A stretch of 57,443 nucleotides of DNA, from the NCBI GenBank assembly GCA_002309805.1, contig DBYJ01000012.1:1-57443 (forward strand). Direction: 5' to 3'. The notes beneath the pieces were generated by a model. The model was not told the origin of the DNA, did not search any database, and saw only the letters and a program-made list of their open reading frames with translations. This DNA comes from Bacteroidales bacterium UBA1189. GTDB taxonomy: Bacteria; Bacteroidota; Bacteroidia; Bacteroidales; Bacteroidaceae. Positions 34,782-43,444 of the stretch are shown in pieces; position 1 is the stretch's first letter, and every line of letters starts with the position of its first letter. A program made the translations under genes and the position numbers.

Positions 34782-36257
34782 ATGTCTTTTGTTGCGGATA
34801 AAATCATCATGGACGGCGTCACCTTTGACGATGTACTGCTCGTCCCGGCCTATTCAGAGGTTCTTCCTGTCAATGTCTCCTTAACGACTCGGTTCTCACG
34901 TAACATCGAGTTGAAGATTCCTTTTGTAACCGCGGCAATGGACACGGTCACTGAAGCCAAGATGGCTATTGCCATTGCTCGTGAAGGCGGTATCGGTGTC
35001 ATTCACAAGAATATGTCCATCGAGGAGCAAGCGCACCAGGTGGCTATCGTGAAACGCGCTGAGAACGGCATGATCTATGACCCCATCACCATCAACCAGC
35101 ACGCCACCGTACGTGATGCCCTTGCCATTATGACGGAATATCACATTGGAGGCATCCCCGTCATCGACGAGAATCAGAAGCTGGTAGGCATCGTTACCAA
35201 TCGCGACCTCCGCTTTGAGCGGGCGCTCAACACCCCTATCAGCAGCGTCATGACGAAGGAGAACCTCATCACTACCCATCAGCAGGTCGATATGGAGGCT
35301 GCGTCGCGCATCCTGCAACTGCACAAGATTGAGAAACTGCCTGTGGTGGACAACGAAGGACGCATCATCGGCCTCATCACCTATAAAGACATCACCAAAG
35401 CGCAGGACAAGCCTATGGCTTGCAAGGACGCCAAGGGCCGTCTACGTGTGGCTGCCGGTGTAGGCGTAACCAAGGACACCCTCCAACGGATGCAGGCACT
35501 TGTGGATGCAGGTGCTGATGCTATCGTCATCGACACAGCACACGGCCACTCCAAATCTGTTATTGAAAAGCTGAAAGAGGCCAAACAAATCTTCCCGCAC
35601 ATCGACATTGTTGTCGGTAACGTGGCTACTGCTGCGGCCGCCCGTATGTTGGCTGATGCTGGAGCCGATGCCATCAAGGTGGGTATCGGACCGGGCTCCA
35701 TCTGTACCACGCGCGTCGTGGCTGGTGTGGGCGTCCCGCAGCTCTCCGCAATCTATGAGGTGGCGAAGGAGTTACAGGGATCGGATATTCCCGTCATTGC
35801 CGACGGTGGTATCCGCTACTCGGGCGACGTCACCAAGGCTCTTGCAGCCGGTGGCTACTGCGTGATGATAGGCTCACTCGTAGCCGGCACCGAGGAATCT
35901 CCTGGCGACACTATTATCTTCAATGGACGTAAATTCAAGTCCTATCGCGGTATGGGTTCCTTGGAGGCAATGGAGAATGGCAGTAAAGACCGTTATTTCC
36001 AAGCCGACCAAAAGGACACAAAGAAACTCGTCCCCGAAGGCATCGCTGCCCGCGTCCCCTACAAGGGAAGCCTCTACGAAGTAGTCTATCAACTGGCAGG
36101 AGGTCTGAAGAGCGGTATGGGCTACTGCGGCGCAGAGACCATCGAAGCCTTACATAATGCCAAGTTCGTCCGCATCACCAATGCCGGCATACTGGAGAGC
36201 CACCCGCATGATGTCTCCATCACTAGCGAGGCGCCCAACTACAGCAAGCCGCAGTGA
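34782..36257 (+). CDS. guaB: IMP dehydrogenase
   Basis: GuaB oxidises IMP to XMP with NAD+, the committed step of GMP synthesis. The catalytic loop GIGPGSICTTR carries the nucleophile at Cys308. Two CBS domains are inserted at about 95-205 (HATVRDALAIMTEYHIGGIPV and QLHKIEKLPVVDNEGRIIGLI). The mobile flap is visible near YRGMGSLEAM. At 491 residues it is full length. Only one base separates its stop from the trmB start. Confidence 0.98.
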   Translation: MSFVADKIIMDGVTFDDVLLVPAYSEVLPVNVSLTTRFSRNIELKIPFVTAAMDTVTEAKMAIAIAREGGIGVIHKNMSIEEQAHQVAIVKRAENGMIYDPITINQHATVRDALAIMTEYHIGGIPVIDENQKLVGIVTNRDLRFERALNTPISSVMTKENLITTHQQVDMEAASRILQLHKIEKLPVVDNEGRIIGLITYKDITKAQDKPMACKDAKGRLRVAAGVGVTKDTLQRMQALVDAGADAIVIDTAHGHSKSVIEKLKEAKQIFPHIDIVVGNVATAAAARMLADAGADAIKVGIGPGSICTTRVVAGVGVPQLSAIYEVAKELQGSDIPVIADGGIRYSGDVTKALAAGGYCVMIGSLVAGTEESPGDTIIFNGRKFKSYRGMGSLEAMENGSKDRYFQADQKDTKKLVPEGIAARVPYKGSLYEVVYQLAGGLKSGMGYCGAETIEALHNAKFVRITNAGILESHPHDVSITSEAPNYSKPQ

Positions 36258-36258
36258 G

Positions 36259-37038
36259 ATGGGGAAAAACAAACTCAGTAAGTTCGCAGATATGAGGGAA
36301 TACCCTCATGTCTTTGAATATCCTTTCTATTATAAGAACGAAACTCAACCCAATTGCCACTTGAAAGGACGCTGGCGGGAGGATTTCTTCCATAACGCCA
36401 ATCCTATCGTCCTTGAACTTGGTTGTGGCCGGGGAGAATACACCGTCGGGCTGGCCGAACGCTATCCCGAACAAAACTTTATTGGTGTAGACATCAAGGG
36501 TGCGCGCATGTGGAGCGGTGCTACAGAGGCGCTGAACAAGGGTTTGAAAAATGTGGCTTTCCTACGTACCTCCATTGAGTTCATTAATCAATTCTTCAGC
36601 GAAGGAGAAGTAGAGCAGATCTGGATTACCTTCCCTGACCCACAGATGAAGAAGTACACCAAACGACTCACCTCCACACCCTTCCTCATGCGGTATAGCC
36701 ATATTCTTGTCCCTAACGGTATCATCCATCTGAAGACCGACAGCCCCTTCCTCTACACCTACACAGATGCCTTGCTGAAAGAAAACCATTTGCCAGTGGA
36801 AGTCAACACGACGGATTTGTACGAAGACAAAGGGATAGAAATCAATGCAGCCGCCATTCAAACCTACTACGAGAGCCAATGGTTGTCACGTGGCATGGCT
36901 ATCAAGTATATTCGCTTCCGTCTTCCGGCCAATCCTACGTTAGTGGAACCTGACATCGAAATACCACTTGACGACTATCGCAGCTATGGCCGAACGACAC
37001 GCAGCGGCGTTACCTCACGTCCAGCCGCCAAATTGTAA
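36259..37038 (+). CDS. trmB: tRNA (guanine(46)-N7)-methyltransferase
   Basis: TrmB methylates G46 in the tRNA variable loop with S-adenosylmethionine. The SAM site is LELGCGRGEYTVGLAERYP and the family signature WITFPDPQMKKYTKRL is present. I chose the ATG at 36259 (259 residues), one base after the guaB stop. The frame remains open upstream but only as an antiphase reading of guaB. The last codon and stop fall in a GTAAAC-type repeat (37031-37058) that separates it from mrp. Confidence 0.95.
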   Translation: MGKNKLSKFADMREYPHVFEYPFYYKNETQPNCHLKGRWREDFFHNANPIVLELGCGRGEYTVGLAERYPEQNFIGVDIKGARMWSGATEALNKGLKNVAFLRTSIEFINQFFSEGEVEQIWITFPDPQMKKYTKRLTSTPFLMRYSHILVPNGIIHLKTDSPFLYTYTDALLKENHLPVEVNTTDLYEDKGIEINAAAIQTYYESQWLSRGMAIKYIRFRLPANPTLVEPDIEIPLDDYRSYGRTTRSGVTSRPAAKL

Positions 37039-37059
37039 ACAGTAAATCCGTAAACCATA

Positions 37060-38109
37060 ATGACCTTATATCCAAAACTTATCACCGATGCCCTGTCCAA
37101 TGTGCGCTATCCAGGAACGGGCAAAAACATCATTGAGGCGGGCATGGTGGAAGACAATATCCGCATTGACGGCATGAAGGTCAGCTTCTCGCTCATTTTC
37201 GAGAAGAACACCGACCCTTTCATGAAATCACTTATCAAGAGCGCCGAAGCCGCCATCCATACTTACGTCGGCAAGGACGTTGATGTAACCATCACCACAA
37301 AGACCCTTCAGCAGCCCCATCCGACTGACGAGCCGCTGCTTCCAGGCGTTAAGAATATCATCGCTATTGCTTCCGGTAAGGGCGGCGTGGGCAAATCCAC
37401 TGTGGCCAGCAATCTCGCCGTGGCTCTCGTCCAAAAAGGCTGCAAGGTAGGTTTGCTGGATGCTGACATCTTCGGCCCAAGCATTCCCAAAATGTTCCTT
37501 GTGGAGAACGAACGTGCCTATGCTCAGGAGATTGAAGGAAAGTCGTGGATTCTACCCATCGAGCGCTATGGACTGAAGATTCTTTCTATCGGCTTTTTCA
37601 TCAATCCAGGTCAGGCAGCCATTTGGCGCGGAGGCATGGCTAGCGGAGCCATCAAACAACTGCTAAGCGAAACACTCTGGGGCGACCTCGATTATTTGCT
37701 GATTGACCTTCCTCCTGGCACCAGTGACATCCACCTCACCACCGTCCAAACGGTGAGCCTTACAGGTGCTATCGTCGTTACCACACCACAAGAAGTTGCT
37801 CTTGCTGATGCCCGCAAAGCCATTGATATGTTCCAAAACGACAAAATCAATGTCCCCATCATCGGCCTTGTAGAAAACATGGCTTGGTTCACCCCTGCCG
37901 AATTGCCTGAGAATCGCTACTACATTTTCGGACGAGATGGTGGTAAGCGCCTTGCCGAAGAGTTGAAAGTTCCCTTACTGGGCCAAATCCCTCTTGTACA
38001 GAGCATATGCAACGGAGGCGATGCCGGTATGCCCGTTGCCCTCTATCCCAATACCATTACTGGACAAGCCTTCATGCAGCTTGCTGACGCCGTCCTTAAT
38101 ACCCATTAA
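37060..38109 (+). CDS. Mrp/ApbC-type iron-sulfur carrier ATPase
   Basis: A P-loop ATPase of the Mrp/NBP35 group that carries iron-sulfur clusters to target proteins. An N-terminal MIP18/DUF59-like domain (1 to about 85) precedes the deviant Walker A SGKGGVGKST (about 105-114). LLIDLPPGTSDIHLT is the switch II region. The C-terminal CXXC that binds the cluster in E. coli Mrp is absent: the equivalent segment reads ENMAWFTPAELPENRYYIFG. As I recall, Bacteroidota homologues share this. The gene is followed after 1 bp by the GH43 enzyme. Confidence 0.92.
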   Translation: MTLYPKLITDALSNVRYPGTGKNIIEAGMVEDNIRIDGMKVSFSLIFEKNTDPFMKSLIKSAEAAIHTYVGKDVDVTITTKTLQQPHPTDEPLLPGVKNIIAIASGKGGVGKSTVASNLAVALVQKGCKVGLLDADIFGPSIPKMFLVENERAYAQEIEGKSWILPIERYGLKILSIGFFINPGQAAIWRGGMASGAIKQLLSETLWGDLDYLLIDLPPGTSDIHLTTVQTVSLTGAIVVTTPQEVALADARKAIDMFQNDKINVPIIGLVENMAWFTPAELPENRYYIFGRDGGKRLAEELKVPLLGQIPLVQSICNGGDAGMPVALYPNTITGQAFMQLADAVLNTH

Positions 38110-38110
38110 C

Positions 38111-41041
38111 ATGAACAGGATTCTCTTGTCTTTTTTCCTTCTTGCGGGATGGCTGACAGCCTCTTCACAGATTGATGTCCGCTGGGGCGACTGGCAAACG
38201 TGGGGAGAGCAGACAGACAGCACCTACCGCAATCCTGTTATCCCTGCCGACTACAGCGATCTCGACTGCATCCGCGTAGGCGACGACTATTACGCCATCT
38301 CCTCCACCATGCAGTTTTCGCCCGGCATGACTGTGCTGCACTCCAAGGATTTGGTGAACTGGGAGATTGCCGGGAATGCCGTAACAGACCTCACACAGAT
38401 TGGCAACGGCCTATCTTGGAAAGAAATGGACCGTTACGGACGAGGTATCTGGGCTGGTACACTGCGCTATCACAAGGGAAAATTCTACCTCTTTTTCGGT
38501 ACACCCGACGAAGGCTATTTCATGACTTCCGCTCCCAAAGCCGAAGGGCCGTGGGAACCGCTCACGCCGCTACTGCAAGAGAGCGGATGGGACGACTGCA
38601 CAGCAATGTGGGACGAAAAGGGACGTGGCTGGTTTGTAGGCACACGGTTTGCCGACAATTATAAGACCTACCGTTTCCGTATGGCAAAAAACGGAAAAAG
38701 CATCAAACGGAAAAGCGCCCAGCTGATTAACGAAGGCAACGGACGTGAAGCGAACAAGCTTCTCTATCACGACGGCTACTATTATCTTATCTTCAGCGAA
38801 CACCGTAACGGCATTGGACGCTATGTCATGGCCAAACGCGACCGAAAAATCACGGGAACGTTCAGCGAAGAAAAGCAATTGTTATTGCCCTGTGTGGATG
38901 CCAACGAACCCAATCAAGGCGGAATAGTAGAAGGCCCCGACGGCAAATGGTACTTTCTGACACATCATGGCTCGGGCGACTGGAGCGGGCGCATCGTCAG
39001 CCTGCTGTCCGTCGAGTGGCGCGACGGCTGGCCTATGATGGGCGACACACGTCAGGGCGAGCCAGGAACGATGGTTTGGCAAGCACCTATGCCTCTCATC
39101 AGCGAGGACGAGAGGCTTTCAATGCAGCTTGACGGCGAATTTGACAACACTACACTTGGTCCACAATGGCAATGGAACTATCAACCTCGCTCCGATAAGT
39201 ATAGTCTTACTGAACGTCCGGGGTGGCTACGGTTGCACGCCTTCCTTCCTTTGGAGGAAGATTGCCTGATGAAGGCTGGCAACACCCTTACCGTACGCTC
39301 GTTTCGTGCAGTATGGAACGAAGTAAGCATTCGAATGGATCTCCGCGGCATGGCTGATGGGCAGCACGCGGGCCTCTGCCACTTCGCGGCTCACTCTGGC
39401 AGCCTCGGCGTGGTGCGTCAGGATGGCAAGAACTATCTGGAGCATCGCTTCAACGACCATGCCGAGCGGGGTCCCGAAATCATATCCTCTGATATTTGGC
39501 TACGTTCCACATGGGGGCTTGACGGCCTCTCCCACTTTGCCTATAGCACCGATGGCGTTCACTATGAATACTTTGGCAGCTATCGACTCTCATGGGGGCA
39601 CTACCGTGGAGACCGCATCGGCATCTATAATTACAACAACAATTCCGAGAGTGGCTATGTGGATGTCGATTACCTACGCTACGACATGCAGCGTCAGTTA
39701 AATAATCCCTTTGGGCACCCCATCGTACCCGACATGATTGCCGATGCCAGTATTGAACTCATCGACTCCACATTCTACTGCTATGCCACTACAGATGGTT
39801 ATGGACGTGGATTAGAGACCTCAGGGCCACCTGTCGTATGGAAATCAAAAGATTTCGTTCATTGGAGTTTTGATGGCATTTGCTTCCCCTCTGCCGACGG
39901 AGAGAAATACTGGGCGCCGAGTAAGGCCGTAGAACGGGGTGGCCGATGGTACATCTACCCCACCGTCAACGGCATCATGCACGTCGGTGTGGCCGAAAGC
40001 CCCGACGGCCCATTCCGATTGGCGCGAGGCGAAGACCGCTTCAATCTTCCCTATGCCGAAGCAGCAACACTCCTAAAAGAAGGTGACCGTAACGGCATCG
40101 ATGCGGAGGTGTTCATCGATGATGACGGACAAGCATATATCTTCTGGGGCAAGCGCCATGTAGCACGCCTTGCAGAGGATATGATGACCATTGATTCCAT
40201 CCGCACCCTTACCACACGGCGCAAAGAGTACAGCGAAGGCCCCATCTTCTTCAAGCGCAACGGTATCTATTACTATCTTTACACCATCGGAGGGGATGAA
40301 CGCTATGAGTACTACTATATGATGAGTCGTACTTCGCCCCTCGGCCCGTATGAGACGCCTGCCGACGACTGCGTGTCTACTACCAATGTCAATCGTGGGG
40401 TATTCGGCCCGGGTCACGGCAGCGTATTCAATGTGGACAACGACTATTACTTTGCCTTCCTTGAGTTCAGTCGGCGCAGCACCAACCGACAGACATACGT
40501 CAACCGCCTCGAATTCAATCCTGACGGCACCATTCGTCCCGTTGAGGTAACATTAGATGGTGTAGGTACCTCGCCCTCTACGAAAGGAACGGGAGCCTCA
40601 ACGCCCTTATCTAAGGAGAGGAAAGAGGCGATTGTCAGAGCGACATCAGCTTCCTCTACGGCAGCGGCTTATTCTATCCGCCACAATAAGGACGAGCGCT
40701 GTCAGCGTACCGAACAATTCTTTCCCGCCTTCGCTTTCGATGATGCCAACGGTTCCCGTTGGATGGCAGCCGAGGGTGATAAGGACTGCTGGCTCCTTGC
40801 TGACTTAGGTAGAGAGATTGCCATCACGCATAGTGAGCTCTGCTTTGTCCGCCCCACTGAAGGTCACGCCTACCTGCTTGAAGGATCTGCCGATGGCATC
40901 CACTGGCAACCATGCGGAGGGCATGAAGACGTACGCCGGCAATCTCCCCACACGGATGTCATCAACCAAACATTCCGATACCTCCGCGTCCGCATCAAAA
41001 CGGGCATCCCCGGTGTATGGGAATGGCGCATCTACGAGTAA
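38111..41041 (+). CDS. Double GH43 glycosidase with F5/8 C module
   Basis: A 976-residue exported enzyme with two catalytic modules. The first (about 35-330) has the five-blade GH43 start NPVIPADYSDLDCI, an acidic WDDCTAMWDEKG and the acid EGPDGKWYFL. A beta-sandwich (about 345-525, LDGEFDNTTLGPQWQWNY) of the type that follows GH43 xylosidases comes next. The second GH43 (about 532-830) has PDMIADAS, GIDAEVFIDDDG and YSEGPIFF. A discoidin-like F5/8 C module closes the protein. Likely activities are beta-xylosidase and alpha-arabinofuranosidase on xylan side chains. I chose the ATG after the mrp stop because it begins the signal peptide. Confidence 0.92.
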   Translation: MNRILLSFFLLAGWLTASSQIDVRWGDWQTWGEQTDSTYRNPVIPADYSDLDCIRVGDDYYAISSTMQFSPGMTVLHSKDLVNWEIAGNAVTDLTQIGNGLSWKEMDRYGRGIWAGTLRYHKGKFYLFFGTPDEGYFMTSAPKAEGPWEPLTPLLQESGWDDCTAMWDEKGRGWFVGTRFADNYKTYRFRMAKNGKSIKRKSAQLINEGNGREANKLLYHDGYYYLIFSEHRNGIGRYVMAKRDRKITGTFSEEKQLLLPCVDANEPNQGGIVEGPDGKWYFLTHHGSGDWSGRIVSLLSVEWRDGWPMMGDTRQGEPGTMVWQAPMPLISEDERLSMQLDGEFDNTTLGPQWQWNYQPRSDKYSLTERPGWLRLHAFLPLEEDCLMKAGNTLTVRSFRAVWNEVSIRMDLRGMADGQHAGLCHFAAHSGSLGVVRQDGKNYLEHRFNDHAERGPEIISSDIWLRSTWGLDGLSHFAYSTDGVHYEYFGSYRLSWGHYRGDRIGIYNYNNNSESGYVDVDYLRYDMQRQLNNPFGHPIVPDMIADASIELIDSTFYCYATTDGYGRGLETSGPPVVWKSKDFVHWSFDGICFPSADGEKYWAPSKAVERGGRWYIYPTVNGIMHVGVAESPDGPFRLARGEDRFNLPYAEAATLLKEGDRNGIDAEVFIDDDGQAYIFWGKRHVARLAEDMMTIDSIRTLTTRRKEYSEGPIFFKRNGIYYYLYTIGGDERYEYYYMMSRTSPLGPYETPADDCVSTTNVNRGVFGPGHGSVFNVDNDYYFAFLEFSRRSTNRQTYVNRLEFNPDGTIRPVEVTLDGVGTSPSTKGTGASTPLSKERKEAIVRATSASSTAAAYSIRHNKDERCQRTEQFFPAFAFDDANGSRWMAAEGDKDCWLLADLGREIAITHSELCFVRPTEGHAYLLEGSADGIHWQPCGGHEDVRRQSPHTDVINQTFRYLRVRIKTGIPGVWEWRIYE

Positions 41042-41055
41042 TACAACCTACGAAA

Positions 41056-41093
41056 AAACGAAAATCCCCCGATGAAATGGGGGATTTTCGTTT
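41056..41093. terminator. Bidirectional terminator between the GH43 and GH-D genes
   Basis: A 15-bp perfect stem (AAACGAAAATCCCCC at 41056-41070 with its complement at 41079-41093) closes an 8-base loop. Its A/T-rich foot serves both convergent genes. Confidence 0.92.
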
Positions 41094-41103
41094 ATAAAGC
41101 GCT

Positions 41104-43443
41104 TTATTTGCCTGCATATTTTAGTGTAGTAAAAGTCCCGTCGGCAAAAAGGACCTTCACCAAACGAAGACCTTCCGGGGAGATGTCATCTAAAGGAATT
41201 CCTGCAGGGGAAAAGACGCTGACGTGGGAGATTGACTGTATGCCCTCCTGTTTCCCTTTAGTCTTCAGCTGCTGTCCCAGCGAAGTATTCTTTTGAGTAA
41301 TACGGTAGATACGGGCGTCCTTAGCAGGTACGTCGTAAGGAAGCAGAGCCTCTCCGTCCTGAAGAAGAGGTGTTCCGATTTCCTCGCACTGCCATAGCTC
41401 ACGGATGCTGAGACAATCATTCCCATTGATTCCAAGTAACGAAAGGGGAAGACGTCCCGTTAGAGAAGAAGAGGAATCGTAGTTGATAACAGCCACATAG
41501 AGCGTATCGCCTGTGCGGAGCATGGCAAAGTTCTCTGCCCCGTCTGCTTTTCCACCATATTCTTTATATCCATAGACGGGCTTAAAGGTACGGCCCGTGC
41601 CGAGAAGGGCATTAGACTCTGTATTGGAAAAGAGATGCTCGGCACGCTTGCGCGACACAGTCGGGTTGCCCTGTCCAGAAACGTTGGACTTGCTGAGGTT
41701 ATCTGCCAGCAGCACCATGCCGGTGATAGCGGCGTTGGTAAGGCGGGCGCGGTTCTCCCCCAACGTGAGGGCGGACTGGTCACCACGTCCGATGAGGGGT
41801 ACTCCGTCGGGATCGTTGAACTGGTAGAGTCCTGCTGTCCACCAACCAGCCGTGAGGGCGTTCATGCTGTACTCCGTCCAGTTGAAGCTACCCCATGTAT
41901 CGCACGAAACGCGGCGTGCATTGGCGTACTGATAAGGGAAAAGAGGCGCAATGGAGTTGAGGATGAAGATGGGAGTTTTCACCTCATCGACTTTCTTGCA
42001 GAAATAGCTGAAACCCTCGTTGTAAGCCTCAACAGCAGTATGGACATCGGGGTTATAGTAACTGTCTGCTTGGAGGATGCCACATGTGACAAAATCAAGT
42101 TTCATGTAGCGGAAGCCCTTCTGTATCTGTTCCGTAATCCACTTTGCCATGCTGGCTTTGACAGCAGGATGAGTAGGATCGAGACAGAAAGCACCTTCGA
42201 ACTTCAAAGGCTTACCATTCGCCTTCAGCACCACGTCGCGCCCTGTGTAGGAACTGAGAGAACTTTTGTAATAAGTATTGTCGAGGTCATTTTCGTTCCA
42301 CCAAAGGCTGAAAGGATTTCCATAGCAACCGACAATGGCACTCAAGGGAGCAGCATCTTCGCACAGCTCACGCTCCTGGCCACGATTTAAGTTCGACCAC
42401 GCGTCGATGCTCATGACATTTGGAGCGCTCTGCCGGTTGTGAAAACCTAGAGGACGTAGCACGGTGCTGATGTATTCCATGATTTCATGGTCATCAGTGA
42501 AGTTATTCTTCGTTTCCATCACGTTCCAGCTCATCCAACCCACAGGTGTGCCATAGAGCCAATTGCTGCGCTTCGGGACTACCAGATTGCAGGCGTCAGT
42601 AAATGCTTCCATACCTTGACGCCAATCATCGTCGCAATCAAGGAAGAAGCGGGCAGATGTTATTCTGGTGCCGACGAGCTTACCATGCGGGAGAACATCC
42701 CAAGTGCCCTTAGGGTCAGAGGCGCCAGAGTAGGCACAAAGCGCGCGTATACGGCTATCCGATGTAGCATCAATACGGATGGCGCTCTTCCAATGATCAT
42801 GGTCCACGGAGCCGATAATCACGCCACGTCGGCTTTCGCCCTCGTAGATTGCCGTGACCTCATAAGAGGTGATAGTAGTACTGAGGGGATGACGTCCGTA
42901 GCGCACAAAACTATCGTTATCAAAGGGTACACGCAGCATACGGTTATTAGGCGAAGCGTTAAAGAGGGCATACGTCTGCTGGGTGCTGAAAGGAGCGAGA
43001 TAGTTTGAACGAAGCGTGTCGGATGACGAAATTTCCAGCGAAGTGAGCATCCAAGGATGATGCTCGAAGAAGTAGAAGTGCTGCGTGAGGGTGATGTTGT
43101 CGCCGTTCGATGGGCGGCTGAAGATAATGTCAAAGCAGGTGCCCGGACCAAAGGCATCATTTGTGGAAACTTCCGTCGTCTTTACATCCGCAAAGTCGGA
43201 AGCCTGTACACTACGGCTGACGCCAGAAGCATTATCGTAGTGAGCCTCAGGAACGGAGCTAATGATAACAGGACGATAGTCTCCCTCACTATCGGCGTGG
43301 TTGACCTTCACAGTACCCTTTTCACTGACGTAGGTCACCTTCCAACGCCCAAAGGTAAAAACTTCGTCGGCACGACACTCCGTGAACGTGAGTGCCGACG
43401 CCAACAAGGTAAGCAGAACGAACGTCAAAAGAAGCCGTTTCAT
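41104..43443 (-). CDS. Clan GH-D (alpha-galactosidase-like) glycoside hydrolase
   Basis: A 779-residue secreted glycosidase. A signal peptide precedes a large beta-sandwich domain (about 25-290) and a TIM barrel that begins at PVGWMSWNVMET, as in GH27/GH36 enzymes. YMKLDFVTCG gives the probable nucleophile Asp450, and RRVSCDTWGSFNW lies where the acid/base segment is expected. The exact family is uncertain. Alpha-galactosidase is the default guess, but other substrates are possible. The C-terminus (VSVFSPAGIPLDDI to LKYAGK) resembles a type IX secretion tail. Its ATG follows the FG-GAP gene stop by one base (TAACATG). Confidence 0.8.
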   Translation of the reverse strand: MKRLLLTFVLLTLLASALTFTECRADEVFTFGRWKVTYVSEKGTVKVNHADSEGDYRPVIISSVPEAHYDNASGVSRSVQASDFADVKTTEVSTNDAFGPGTCFDIIFSRPSNGDNITLTQHFYFFEHHPWMLTSLEISSSDTLRSNYLAPFSTQQTYALFNASPNNRMLRVPFDNDSFVRYGRHPLSTTITSYEVTAIYEGESRRGVIIGSVDHDHWKSAIRIDATSDSRIRALCAYSGASDPKGTWDVLPHGKLVGTRITSARFFLDCDDDWRQGMEAFTDACNLVVPKRSNWLYGTPVGWMSWNVMETKNNFTDDHEIMEYISTVLRPLGFHNRQSAPNVMSIDAWSNLNRGQERELCEDAAPLSAIVGCYGNPFSLWWNENDLDNTYYKSSLSSYTGRDVVLKANGKPLKFEGAFCLDPTHPAVKASMAKWITEQIQKGFRYMKLDFVTCGILQADSYYNPDVHTAVEAYNEGFSYFCKKVDEVKTPIFILNSIAPLFPYQYANARRVSCDTWGSFNWTEYSMNALTAGWWTAGLYQFNDPDGVPLIGRGDQSALTLGENRARLTNAAITGMVLLADNLSKSNVSGQGNPTVSRKRAEHLFSNTESNALLGTGRTFKPVYGYKEYGGKADGAENFAMLRTGDTLYVAVINYDSSSSLTGRLPLSLLGINGNDCLSIRELWQCEEIGTPLLQDGEALLPYDVPAKDARIYRITQKNTSLGQQLKTKGKQEGIQSISHVSVFSPAGIPLDDISPEGLRLVKVLFADGTFTTLKYAGK

Positions 43444-43444
43444 G

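Noticed and set aside
36157..36258. Upstream start for trmB inside guaB
   Set aside because: The extra residues are an out-of-frame reading of the guaB end; the ATG at 36259 matches the family start.
37994..38110. Upstream start for the GH43 gene inside mrp
   Set aside because: It would add 39 residues before a normal signal peptide; the ATG at 38111 follows the mrp stop directly.
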